Shown: one piece after another, positions 24,286 to 31,729 of the stretch
Layout: each line of letters opens with the position of its first letter
How positions within the stretch are numbered: position 1 is the first letter of the stretch
Notes under the pieces: model-generated
What the model was told of the DNA's origin: nothing
Seen by the model: only the letters and a program-made list of their open reading frames with translations
Databases searched by the model: none
Position numbers and translations under genes: made by a program
Origin: JBKPNJ01 sp963695705
Lineage (GTDB): Bacteria; Actinomycetota; Actinomycetes; Propionibacteriales; Nocardioidaceae
DNA length: 64,000 bases
Direction of reading: 5' to 3'
NCBI GenBank assembly: GCA_963695705.1
Contig: CAVOHB010000010.1
Location: 1 to 64,000, forward strand

Positions 24286-24753
24286 GTGGATGACGTGAAC
24301 GGCCTCGATGAGCTTGGTCCTGTTGACTGGATCGTGGTCGAGTTCCCCGGTAGCAAGTTCAACGGAGAGATCGCCCCGGCTCTCCGCGACCTCGTCGAGC
24401 GCGACATCGTTCGGGTCCTCGACCTACTGGTGTTGAAGAAGGACTCAGACGGCTCACTCGAGGCATTTGAGCTTTCCGACCTCGACGAGAGCGAGCTGGG
24501 TGAGCTGCGCACCTACGAGAGTGAGCTGGCGATGCTGCTGAGCGAGGAGGATGTGACAGCCGTGGCCGCCGCGATCGAACCCGGTAGCAGTGCTGCGGTG
24601 CTCGTCTGGGAGAACACGTGGGCGGCGCCGTTCGCCTCCGCGGTACGACGCTCGGGCGGCCAGCTCGTGGCCAGCGGCCGCATTCCGGTCCAGGCGCTGC
24701 TCGATGCCATCGAAGACGACGACTCCGAATCAGACGTAAGTGAAGGAGCATGA
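24286..24753 (+). CDS. DUF6325-family protein
   Basis: A 155-residue protein with the family hallmarks GPVDWIVVEFPGSKFNGEI, RVLDLLVLKKDSDGS, and EPGSSAAVLVWENTWAAPF near the C-terminus. The overall pattern is related to DUF1269 (an alpha/beta half that follows the flavour of small stress proteins) but lacks a membrane hairpin. The start is GTG with AAGGAGAG upstream. It probably forms an operon with the 49-residue ORF one base after its stop. Function unknown. Confidence 0.82.
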   Translation: MDDVNGLDELGPVDWIVVEFPGSKFNGEIAPALRDLVERDIVRVLDLLVLKKDSDGSLEAFELSDLDESELGELRTYESELAMLLSEEDVTAVAAAIEPGSSAAVLVWENTWAAPFASAVRRSGGQLVASGRIPVQALLDAIEDDDSESDVSEGA

Positions 24754-24754
24754 C

Positions 24755-24904
24755 ATGGGTATTGCCAGACGACGCATGCGCCGCCGCGCGGTGATCGGAC
24801 CCGCGCCCGTCGCACGCACGGCCACGACTGTCGCGACCGCCGCCGTGGTGGCGCACGGTGTCAACCGTCGAACAGACCGGCGCCAGGATCGCAGAGATCG
24901 ATAA
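24755..24904 (+). CDS. 49-residue basic small protein
   Basis: The ORF starts two bases after the DUF6325 stop, with GAAGGAGC as ribosome site. The product is very basic at both ends (MGIARRRMRRRAV, RRTDRRQDRRDR) with a central apolar run of about 20 residues (TATTVATAAVVAHG). Similar short Arg-rich proteins commonly follow DUF6325 genes in actinobacteria. It converges tightly on the next gene. Confidence 0.6.
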   Translation: MGIARRRMRRRAVIGPAPVARTATTVATAAVVAHGVNRRTDRRQDRRDR

Positions 24905-24907
24905 CGC

Positions 24908-25531
24908 TCAGACCGATAGGCTGATCGGGAACGTCGACAACCAGCCGAGGGCCCCGAGAAACACGAGGCATCCGGCACCGAGCGCAACCGCCCGCAGCGT
25001 GGGCGAGGACAGCTTGGTGCTGATGCCTGCGAAGAAGAGCGCAACCGCGAACAGGACGACTCCGAGGACGTAGTTCGAGGCACGCTGGATATCGCTGCGT
25101 ACGTCGGCTGCCAGTTCTTCCGCGTGTTGGTCGAGCGCGGCAGCCTCAGCCGACGCCGCCGGCTTGTACTCCGGCATCGCGAACGGCGTCAGTGGAGCAT
25201 CAGGGTTCTTCAGCGGCCGGGTCGCGATCCACGCCTCGACAGCGGGCTGGAACTCCGCCCGGACACGTGTCCGGTAGAAGTCGGCAAGCACCTTCTCGTC
25301 GCGTGCGTAGGCGTCCACCCACGAGCTGAACGTGGCAACGTCGATCTCGGTCTGGGCGTTCGCGAGATCGGACTCGCGAGCCGCCTGGAAGCGCGTCGCG
25401 CTGGCCGAGGCGGATGTCGCGAGGACGCCGAAGTTTCCGGCCGCCCGATCGCCGTCGTGAAAGAACCCGCCATCAGGCGCACGGCGCCGCACAACGAGAA
25501 TCGCGGCCACCGCTGCGGCAGCGACGACCAC
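24908..25531 (-). CDS. Membrane protein with large soluble domain, unrecognised family
   Basis: At least 207 residues: one N-terminal membrane helix, a soluble helical region (about residues 30-150) rich in Ala, Arg and Asp, and two C-terminal helices. The only standard start before an in-frame TAG is GTG 25531, which falls inside the first hydrophobic helix. The frame continues upstream as INILWGLLV before meeting that stop, without ATG, GTG or TTG. The gene may use a rare start codon or may have lost its true start. It ends three bases from the convergent 49-residue ORF. Confidence 0.65.
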   Translation of the reverse strand: MVVAAAAVAAILVVRRRAPDGGFFHDGDRAAGNFGVLATSASASATRFQAARESDLANAQTEIDVATFSSWVDAYARDEKVLADFYRTRVRAEFQPAVEAWIATRPLKNPDAPLTPFAMPEYKPAASAEAAALDQHAEELAADVRSDIQRASNYVLGVVLFAVALFFAGISTKLSSPTLRAVALGAGCLVFLGALGWLSTFPISLSV

Positions 25532-25620
25532 GACAACGAGCAGACCCCACAGGATGTTGATCCGGTCACCCTTGATGCCTGCGCGCTATCGCGCTACCGC
25601 CCGGAGTGGCTCAGAGCCCT

Positions 25621-26553
25621 TCACGACAAGAAGACCTTGGACCAGTCGTTCTTGATGCTCACTACCGTCCAGCCGCTGACCTGAGCCCGGTCAAGGGCCT
25701 TCTCTGAACCGGACAGGTAGTCGAACTCCCGCTCGGAGTCATCGTGGAGAATCAGGAGGCGCAGGAAGGGCTTATCGGGGTGCTGGGCGAAGTCAAGCAT
25801 CTCGACGTCGCCATTGGAGTTGCCCGCGGCCAACACTGGCCGCCGGCCCGTGCGCGTCCAGATGTGCACGGGCTTCTCCGGACCGTCGTCGAGACAGTCG
25901 GCTGCCGCCTGACGTGTGATCGAGCCGCCATCCTCACCGGGCGTATACACCAGAGCGGCACTGCTACCGATGACGCGTTCGCTGGGAATGCCGTAGACGT
26001 CACTGCTGATCGGGCGCATGAAGTCCCGGCCGCCGCCTGAGGCGATGTAGTTCGAGAAGTCGTTCTGTTGCAGATAGTCGAGCAGTTCGACCATCGGAGC
26101 GTAGGCGCAGTCGAGATACGCGCGGTCGAGTGTTGGATGACGTGTCCCACGCAGGAACTCTTCTGCTTGCGCGGCGAACTGATCGACGGTGAGGTTGGCG
26201 AACGCCGCGAGGACGCCGGCGCCGAGGGTCCTAGCATTCGTGTCGTCGCCGGCGTAGTGCTCGGCCAGCACCGCGGACAGCCAGCCGAAGTCGCGCTCGT
26301 AGGCCGCTTTCCAGGGTTGGCGCTGACGCAGTTCGGGTTCGGCGTGCGCCATCTCGACCAGGCGACGCAAGATGAAGTCGAGCTGGATCGGCATCGGCTT
26401 CTCGCACCACAACGTGCCGTCGTTGTCGAACACCGCCACCCGCTCCGCGACTGGCACAGGCTCCGCGGACCGCTGACCGCAGGTGAGTTCGACGAATTCG
26501 ACGATGGCATCCTTGGCGGCGCCATCGTTCCAGCTCATCAGCAGCTCACCCAT
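25621..26553 (-). CDS. HAD-superfamily phosphatase
   Basis: A 310-residue hydrolase. HAD motif I is VAVFDNDGTLW (DxDGT nucleophile and acid-base pair), motif II is the ASGGGRDF region, and motif III/IV lies in LAAGNSNGDVEMLDF. The helical cap is inserted after motif I. It is a cytosolic phosphomonoesterase of the phosphoserine phosphatase-like type; the substrate cannot be inferred. ATG 26553 follows GGAGGG; the frame upstream of it is not needed. It lies 119 bases downstream of palindrome site 7. Confidence 0.88.
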   Translation of the reverse strand: MGELLMSWNDGAAKDAIVEFVELTCGQRSAEPVPVAERVAVFDNDGTLWCEKPMPIQLDFILRRLVEMAHAEPELRQRQPWKAAYERDFGWLSAVLAEHYAGDDTNARTLGAGVLAAFANLTVDQFAAQAEEFLRGTRHPTLDRAYLDCAYAPMVELLDYLQQNDFSNYIASGGGRDFMRPISSDVYGIPSERVIGSSAALVYTPGEDGGSITRQAAADCLDDGPEKPVHIWTRTGRRPVLAAGNSNGDVEMLDFAQHPDKPFLRLLILHDDSEREFDYLSGSEKALDRAQVSGWTVVSIKNDWSKVFLS

Positions 26554-26663
26554 CTCATGCCCTCCAGTCAGCCGCGTGGCTGTCGAGGCGACCGAGCACT
26601 CTGCGCGGCTGATCGGGACACCGCCGTCGACCGGAACACTATGACTGCGAGGCTCTCCTGACC

Positions 26664-26680
26664 TCACCCGCGGCGGGGGA
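26664..26680 (-). promoter_or_regulatory. 17-bp palindrome site 7 (one mismatch)
   Basis: On the minus strand it reads TCCCCCGCCGCGGGTGA, identical to site 2. The GGGTGA half faces the HAD phosphatase gene, 119 bases away. It stands 99 bp from site 8. Confidence 0.7.
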
Positions 26681-26762
26681 GCGGCCCGATCACTGCTGAG
26701 TGGGTTCGGCTGACGCCCGGCGTCCGTGCAGCCCACCTCTCGACGAGACGCAAGCCGGCACG

Positions 26763-26779
26763 TCACCCGGTGCGGGTGA
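26763..26779. promoter_or_regulatory. 17-bp palindrome site 8
   Basis: Perfect site TCACCCGGTGCGGGTGA. Its centre is 70 bases before ATG 26841. It pairs with site 7 in a divergent region, as sites 5 and 6 do. Confidence 0.82.
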
Positions 26780-26840
26780 GGTGCGTGTGGTCGCCATCAC
26801 CGATCCTGCTGGTAACACCTGGGTCGAGAGGAGACCTCGC

Positions 26841-27284
26841 ATGTCAGCTGGCACTCCAGCAAACCAAGGGCAGCGATCGGATCGGTACGTCGAGCCGAGT
26901 GGCTGGGTGGGGTGGATCATCTTTGCCGGCGCGATGATGATCATGCTCGGGTTCTTCCACGCTATCGCCGGATTTGTGGCTCTGTTCAAGGATGACTACT
27001 TCCTCGTGAAGACAAGCGGTCTCGTCGTGAATGTCGACTACACCACGTGGGGATGGGTTCATCTCATCCTGGGAGTACTCGTTGGCATAGCGGGAGCGGC
27101 GCTCTTCGCAGGGGCGACATGGGCGCGGATCGTCGCAGTGCTCCTGGCGTTTTGCAGCGCGATCACCAACCTCGCGTTCACGTCGGCGTACCCCATCTGG
27201 TCGGTCATCATGATCGCCGTTGACATCCTGGTCATCTACGCCGTCACGGCGCATGGCCGGGAGATGGACTCGGTCTCAAGCTAA
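26841..27284 (+). CDS. DUF7144-type four-helix membrane protein
   Basis: A 147-residue integral membrane protein with four predicted helices. Diagnostic stretches are WVGWIIFAGAMMIMLGFFHAI, DDYFLV, WGWVHLILGVL and TNLAFTSAYPIWSVI, as in the actinobacterial DUF7144 membrane proteins. Function unknown. ATG 26841 follows GAGAGGAGA. It is the first gene after palindrome site 8, and the CYTH gene follows after 146 bases. Confidence 0.85.
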   Translation: MSAGTPANQGQRSDRYVEPSGWVGWIIFAGAMMIMLGFFHAIAGFVALFKDDYFLVKTSGLVVNVDYTTWGWVHLILGVLVGIAGAALFAGATWARIVAVLLAFCSAITNLAFTSAYPIWSVIMIAVDILVIYAVTAHGREMDSVSS

Positions 27285-27430
27285 GTCCCCCCTCACGTCC
27301 GCGCCGCGGTCACGAGACCCGCGCACCACAGGACGACCGTCAATGAACAATACCGGCGCACTACGCCCCCGGTGGCTGAATCGTCTGCCTGGCTCGCGAA
27401 TACCGAACGCCCAAGAAAGAAAGATGCGAA

Positions 27431-28222
27431 ATGACCGCTGAATCGAAGTCACGGCTGGTCGGCGACGACCTCATCCGGCTGTTGGACCTGATGAAGGACG
27501 CCGACAGCGTCGAGCTGAAGCTGACGGTCCCCGAAGGATCCCAGCGATCGACCGTTGCAGCCCTCGGGCTCGATCCGCTCGAAGCGCAGATCCGCCAAGT
27601 GTTCTTCTTCGACACACCGGACCTGGCACTCAACGAGGCAGGCGTCGTAGCACGCGCTCGCAGAGTCCAGGGACGCGCTGCGGATTCGGTGATCAAGTTG
27701 CGACCCGTCGTACCGGCTGAGCTGCCGGCGGATCTGCGCCGCTCACCAGCGTTCGTTGTCGAGGTGGACGCAATGCCCGGCGGCTATATGTGTTCCGCCA
27801 CACTCAAAGGCAGGCTCCCAGCCAAGACCGTCCTCCGGTCGGTCTCCGGGGAGCGGCCGTTGCACAAGCTGTTCTCGAAAGAGCAGCGCGCGTTCTTTGC
27901 CACGCACGCGCCAGGCGGGCTGGAACTCGATGACCTATCGGTCCTTGGTCCCATCTTCGTGCTCAAGCTGAAGCTCCAAGAGCAGACATTCTCACGCCCC
28001 ATCGTGGTCGAGATGTGGCTGTACCCAGACGGCTCCCGCATTCTGGAGCTGTCCACGAAATGCTTGCCCAGCGAGGGTCTGGAGGTCGGACTCGAACTCC
28101 GACGGTTCTTCGAGGGCGAGGGAATCGAGATTTCTGACCAACAGCACACAAAGACGAAGACCGCACTCGAATTCTTCTCGGCGGAGCTGCGAGATTCCGC
28201 GTCGGCAACCAAGGCCCGGTAA
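27431..28222 (+). CDS. CYTH (triphosphate tunnel) domain-like protein
   Basis: A 263-residue protein with the layout of a CYTH/class IV cyclase-like domain: DSVELKLTV near the N-terminus, FFDTPDLALNEAGVVARAR, VIKLRPV and a later VEMWLYPDG. The first acidic residue of the usual ExExK signature is replaced (SVELK), so metal-triphosphate chemistry may be altered. Family members hydrolyse or bind triphosphates, inorganic polyphosphate or thiamine triphosphate. ATG 27431 follows AAGAAAGA. Confidence 0.75.
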   Translation: MTAESKSRLVGDDLIRLLDLMKDADSVELKLTVPEGSQRSTVAALGLDPLEAQIRQVFFFDTPDLALNEAGVVARARRVQGRAADSVIKLRPVVPAELPADLRRSPAFVVEVDAMPGGYMCSATLKGRLPAKTVLRSVSGERPLHKLFSKEQRAFFATHAPGGLELDDLSVLGPIFVLKLKLQEQTFSRPIVVEMWLYPDGSRILELSTKCLPSEGLEVGLELRRFFEGEGIEISDQQHTKTKTALEFFSAELRDSASATKAR

Positions 28223-28325
28223 GCCATCCGGGCGATTCACAGCAGGCTGTCCCCGGAATCACGTGAGCCGGCCTATCGCTGTATCGCAAGCTCCACGTCG
28301 ACAGACACTCGGCAGCATTGCGGGA

Positions 28326-28871
28326 TCAAGATTGTCTCCTGGCCGCCCTGACCGCCTTGGCCTGATAGAGAGTTGCCCTCACCAGGCCGGCGAGGAAGAT
28401 CGCGTTGAACACGACTTGGACGCATGTGATGGCCCGGGCCGCCTGACCGGCTGGATGAATGTCGCCGTAGCCGATCGTGGCGAGCGTAGTGAGCGTGAAA
28501 TACAGGGCGTCGAGCCTCGTCTCAAGTCCGGCGATTTGCCCTGGGTCCGATTGCGCTAGCAGGTAATAGACCATGGAGAATGCCATGATCACCGAGGCCA
28601 GAAGAGTCAGCGGCCCGCGCAGGCGGTCGTCGCCGCGCCCGTCGAGGATCCGGATGACTCGACGCGAGATCAAGACGGCGAGCACGCACGCGATCACAAG
28701 TGCGAGCGTGGTTGCGACCGCCAGCGGCAAAGGATCGTGTCGTCCGACCGGCACGATGAAATACAGCGCCACTATCCCCGCGATCGTGACGATTGTGTTC
28801 AACCAGTCACGGGCGTTCGAACCGCTTTGCTCGAACCTCGGCTGCCCCTCGTGTTCGGACGGGGCGCTCAT
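28326..28871 (-). CDS. Two-helix potassium channel (2)
   Basis: A 181-residue protein with two N-terminal helices and a pore module whose filter is ATIGYGD (about residues 131-137), the canonical K+ filter. No ligand-binding domain is attached. It is a distant paralog of the 21051-21611 channel. The start codon overlaps the stop of the short upstream ORF by four bases (ATGA), so the two are translationally coupled behind palindrome site 9. Confidence 0.9.
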   Translation of the reverse strand: MSAPSEHEGQPRFEQSGSNARDWLNTIVTIAGIVALYFIVPVGRHDPLPLAVATTLALVIACVLAVLISRRVIRILDGRGDDRLRGPLTLLASVIMAFSMVYYLLAQSDPGQIAGLETRLDALYFTLTTLATIGYGDIHPAGQAARAITCVQVVFNAIFLAGLVRATLYQAKAVRAARRQS

Positions 28872-28987
28872 CCGAACAGCCCGTGTGGTGGCTCGTCGAG
28901 AGTGAGCGGTGTCACAGTCAACTCAGTGAACCCCCCGGAGGCGTCGTCGGGCAACGGCCCCTCAATCCTGATGACGTACTGATCCAT
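28868..28987 (-). CDS. Truncated small YEIRV-family protein (4)
   Basis: A 39-residue ORF with YVIRIEGPLPDDASGGFTEL, which matches the N-terminal half of the YEIRV family. The C-terminal helix-strand half (LxxLLxxLxxxGLxLxxVxR) is missing because the frame ends in the ATGA overlap with the potassium channel gene. It may now act as a leader peptide coupling translation of the channel to palindrome site 9, 63 bases upstream of its start. Confidence 0.6.
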   Translation of the reverse strand: MDQYVIRIEGPLPDDASGGFTELTVTPLTLDEPPHGLFG

Positions 28988-29041
28988 CTGTCGACCTCCG
29001 ATGACAGATCGACAGTTTGGTGGAAGGAATCTCGCCGCACA

Positions 29042-29058
29042 TCACCTGTCTCGGGGGA
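29042..29058 (-). promoter_or_regulatory. 17-bp palindrome site 9 (two mismatches)
   Basis: On the minus strand it reads TCCCCCGAGACAGGTGA. The better half faces the short ORF and channel gene. It is the weakest member of the set, but its position and orientation agree with the others. Confidence 0.5.
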
Positions 29059-29261
29059 ATCGGCGGCCCGATGGTTGGGCCCGGCTGTCCGGCTATGGGG
29101 CGTGGGTAGCAGCTGGACCACCTTCGACACCTCCGACCGGGTAGCCCGATAGCCAGGGCTGGGGTCTCTCAAACCAGACCGGTGCCGCAGCACAACCAGT
29201 GCTAGCGTCGATTCGGGCCGCGAGGCCCGCAGCGCTCGACCGACGATGAACCGGAGGAAGA

Positions 29262-29747
29262 ATGGCAACACTGACCGTCTGGAAGTTCAACACCGCGTCC
29301 GGGGCCGAGGAGGCAGAGGCGACCCTCAGGAGCCTGTCGAAGCAGGAACTGATCACGCTTCACGACGCCGCGATCGTCACGTGGGAGGAGGGGAAGAAGA
29401 AGCCGAAGACCCGGCAAGCCTCGAACCTCACCGGTGCCGGGGCAATGGGCGGCGCCTTCTGGGGCCTCCTGTTCGGTCTGATCTTCTTCGTGCCACTGCT
29501 CGGAATGGCCCTCGGTGCGGCTACCGGTGCACTTACCGGCTCGATGGCTGACGTCGGCATTGACGACGACTTCATCAACAGCGTCCGTGACCAGGTGACT
29601 CCGGGAACGTCGGCACTCTTCGTTCTGTCCAGCGGCGCGGTTATCGACAAGGTTGTCGACGCCTTCGAGGGTAGAGCCGGGGAACTGATCCAGACGAACC
29701 TGTCCGACGCTGAGGAGGCAAAGCTTCGCGAGGTCTTCGCCGAGTAG
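29262..29747 (+). CDS. DUF1269-family membrane protein (2)
   Basis: A 161-residue paralog of the 20450-20935 product with the same domain plan: MATLTVWKFNTASGAEEAEATL, the membrane hairpin GAMGGAFWGLLFGLIFFVPLLG, and GIDDDFINSVRDQVTPGTSALF. ATG 29262 has GGAGGAAG upstream. It shows the same association with a two-helix K+ channel as the first copy, which suggests duplication of a small module. Function unknown. Confidence 0.9.
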   Translation: MATLTVWKFNTASGAEEAEATLRSLSKQELITLHDAAIVTWEEGKKKPKTRQASNLTGAGAMGGAFWGLLFGLIFFVPLLGMALGAATGALTGSMADVGIDDDFINSVRDQVTPGTSALFVLSSGAVIDKVVDAFEGRAGELIQTNLSDAEEAKLREVFAE

Positions 29748-29942
29748 ACAACTTGCTCAGTAGCCCACGTCGTTGCGTGAGTAGCGGCTCACAGACCGCG
29801 TCCACCGCCGCATCGTTCAGGCTGCGCGAGGACGCGGTTGGCTTCCCGGGAGACCCATGCCCCAACTGGGCGGCATCTTCAACACCACAGGTCATCGCCA
29901 GCGCGCCCGCCACGTGGAACGCACGGTGCGCCGTGTTCGCGG

Positions 29943-30842
29943 TCAGACATCGACGACGCAGCGGAACCCGATGTGGCTCGTCGTACTGCGGATCGTCTGG
30001 CCCTGTCGCGCGGCCGGTCGGTAGCGATGGCAGTACGACGGCGCACACAGATGTGAGCCACCCTTGATGACGATCCTGGTGCTCTCGTCGCGTGGATGAG
30101 TGGGCGCGCAACATGGCGCGGCCGCCGGGGCATCAACCGTCGCATGCGAGCCGGTCCAGTCCGAGGCGGTCCACTCCCAGACGTTCCCGGCCATGTCGAA
30201 CAACCCATAGCCGTTCGGTGGAAAGCTTCCGACCGGGCTGGTGAAGCCATGCTTGCCGGGGCGGTCATTGCGCCAAGGGAACTCGCCATGCCACGTGTTG
30301 GCCATCACCCGACCCCGCGGCATGAACTCCTCGCCCCAGGTGTAGGTGGCACCGACCAGGCCGCCGCGAGCGGCGTACTCCCACTCGGCTTCCAGAGGCA
30401 GCCGCTTGCCAGCCCACGCGGCATACGCCGCCGCGTCCTCCTGGGCGACATGCACGACGGGGTGGCGTTCAAGGCCGTGCAACGTGCTCCCGGGTCCCAC
30501 CGGGTGACGCCAGTCCGCACCGGGCTGCCAGCGCCACCACCGCTGCCAGTCATCGAGGCCGACCGGGCCGGGAGTCGGTGTGAACACCAGTGAACCCGGG
30601 ACCAAGTTGGCCGGATCGGCGCCGGGGATGTCCTCGAGGCCCGGTGCACGCTCGGCCACGCAGACATAACCGACGGCATTGACGAACCGGCGGAACTCGG
30701 CGTTTGTCACCGGATGCTCGTCGACCCACAGTGCCGCCACCTCGACCTCGTGGACCGGCTGTTCCTCGGGGTAGAAGTTCGCGCTGCCCTGCAACAGCAG
30801 ACCGGCCTCGATCCTGGACATGTTCGAACGACTCGACAGCAC
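29943..30842 (-). CDS. Formylglycine-generating enzyme / SUMF1-type sulfatase activator
   Basis: A 299-residue FGE-sulfatase domain protein. Landmarks are YPEEQPVHEVEVAALWVDEHPVTNAEFRRFV, RLPLEAEWEYAARGG, YGLFDMAGNVWEWT, and the copper-binding pair in GGSHLCAPSYCHRYRPAAR (Cys at about 266 and 271), so the active site is complete. It oxidises the CxPxR cysteine of sulfatases to formylglycine, and the only sulfatase in view is at 21643-24018. The GTG start at 30842 is uncertain; ATG 30821 is an alternative. Palindrome site 10 lies 117 bases upstream. Confidence 0.93.
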   Translation of the reverse strand: MLSSRSNMSRIEAGLLLQGSANFYPEEQPVHEVEVAALWVDEHPVTNAEFRRFVNAVGYVCVAERAPGLEDIPGADPANLVPGSLVFTPTPGPVGLDDWQRWWRWQPGADWRHPVGPGSTLHGLERHPVVHVAQEDAAAYAAWAGKRLPLEAEWEYAARGGLVGATYTWGEEFMPRGRVMANTWHGEFPWRNDRPGKHGFTSPVGSFPPNGYGLFDMAGNVWEWTASDWTGSHATVDAPAAAPCCAPTHPRDESTRIVIKGGSHLCAPSYCHRYRPAARQGQTIRSTTSHIGFRCVVDV

Positions 30843-30950
30843 GGCCTCACGATAGGACCGGCCGGTGGACCCGTGGCCACTGGTTGGTCAGGGTCTCCTA
30901 CCCGGCGCACCCACGCTCTCTTGGACCGCACGATGAGGCATCCCGCCTTC

Positions 30951-30967
30951 TCACCCCTTCTGGGTGA
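30951..30967. promoter_or_regulatory. 17-bp palindrome site 10
   Basis: Perfect site TCACCCCTTCTGGGTGA. Its centre is 43 bases before ATG 31002 and 117 bases from the formylglycine-generating enzyme start on the other side. Confidence 0.82.
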
Positions 30968-31001
30968 GGTCGGGACCGCGCCTGCTGCACAGCATTGGCG
31001 C

Positions 31002-31409
31002 ATGTTGCCCACCCACGTAAGCGCCAGTGCTGTCGCGGCCCTCCTCGTCGTAGTCGCCACCGTCAGCGCGTGCAACTCCGACAAACCGGCGGTCTGCTCC
31101 TCGGTGGACGAGCTCACGTCCTCGGTCGACAACCTCAAGGACGTCAACCTCACCGAGAACGGTTTGTCACAGCTCCAGAGTGACCTCACCCAGGTAACGG
31201 CGGACCTGGGACAGCTCAAGGACGATGCGAAGCAGCAGTACGCGTCACAGATCAGCAACCTCGAGACGTCCGTGACCGCGCTGACGAGCGGTGTGCAGGC
31301 GGCGACCGCAGATCCGTCGGCCGCCACCATCGTGCCGCTGGGATCCGCCATCTCAGCGGTCGCGACGAGTGTCCAGGCGCTCGCCCAGTCGGTCTCCGAC
31401 ACCTGCTGA
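31002..31409 (+). CDS. Small lipoprotein
   Basis: A 135-residue secreted lipoprotein. The signal peptide ends in the lipobox VSAC (Cys near residue 24). The mature part is helical and rich in Ser, Thr, Leu and Asp with heptad-like spacing (VDNLKDVNLTENGLSQLQ, LGQLKDDAKQQYASQI), so a short coiled coil at the cell surface is likely. It ends with Cys. No ribosome-binding site precedes ATG 31002; palindrome site 10 is centred 43 bases upstream, consistent with a leaderless mRNA. Function unknown. Confidence 0.78.
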   Translation: MLPTHVSASAVAALLVVVATVSACNSDKPAVCSSVDELTSSVDNLKDVNLTENGLSQLQSDLTQVTADLGQLKDDAKQQYASQISNLETSVTALTSGVQAATADPSAATIVPLGSAISAVATSVQALAQSVSDTC

Positions 31410-31533
31410 CCGGCTCCAGTGCCCGACCCGCGGCGTGCCGGTCACCGCTCCCGGCGTGATTCACCCGGCGGGGTGGGTGTCGGCCGCCTGCGGCCGGCGA
31501 TAATGTGGCTACTACTCGCGTAAGGAGCCCGAA

Positions 31534-31692
31534 ATGCCGAACGCCGAAGTTGAGGTAGCCCGACCGTCCAACGTACTCGTCAAGTGGGTTGCGATCGCCG
31601 GGCTGATTGTGATGGTCAAGGGCATCATGATGGGGATATCAGGGTTGGTCAGCATGGCGAAGGAAGAGGTCAGACTGCGCATCGGGTACTGA
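31534..31692 (+). CDS. 52-residue membrane peptide
   Basis: MPNAEVEVARPSN leads into one hydrophobic helix (VLVKWVAIAGLIVMVKGIMMG) and a charged tail (AKEEVRLRIGY). ATG 31534 has GTAAGGAG upstream and a GATAAT box at about 31500-31505. I do not recognise the family. It is a likely single-span inner-membrane protein. A degenerate TCACCC half-site lies at 31461. Confidence 0.6.
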   Translation: MPNAEVEVARPSNVLVKWVAIAGLIVMVKGIMMGISGLVSMAKEEVRLRIGY

Positions 31693-31729
31693 CCCGCTCC
31701 GAGGGAACTCCGGGGCACTAGTTTGCACC

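Noticed and set aside
27342..27443. 33-codon ORF before the CYTH gene
   Set aside because: No ribosome site, no hydrophobic or conserved pattern, and it overlaps the CYTH start.
31461..31479. Possible twelfth copy of the palindrome before the 52-residue peptide
   Set aside because: Only the left half TCACCC is good; the right half reads GGTGGG at the expected spacing.
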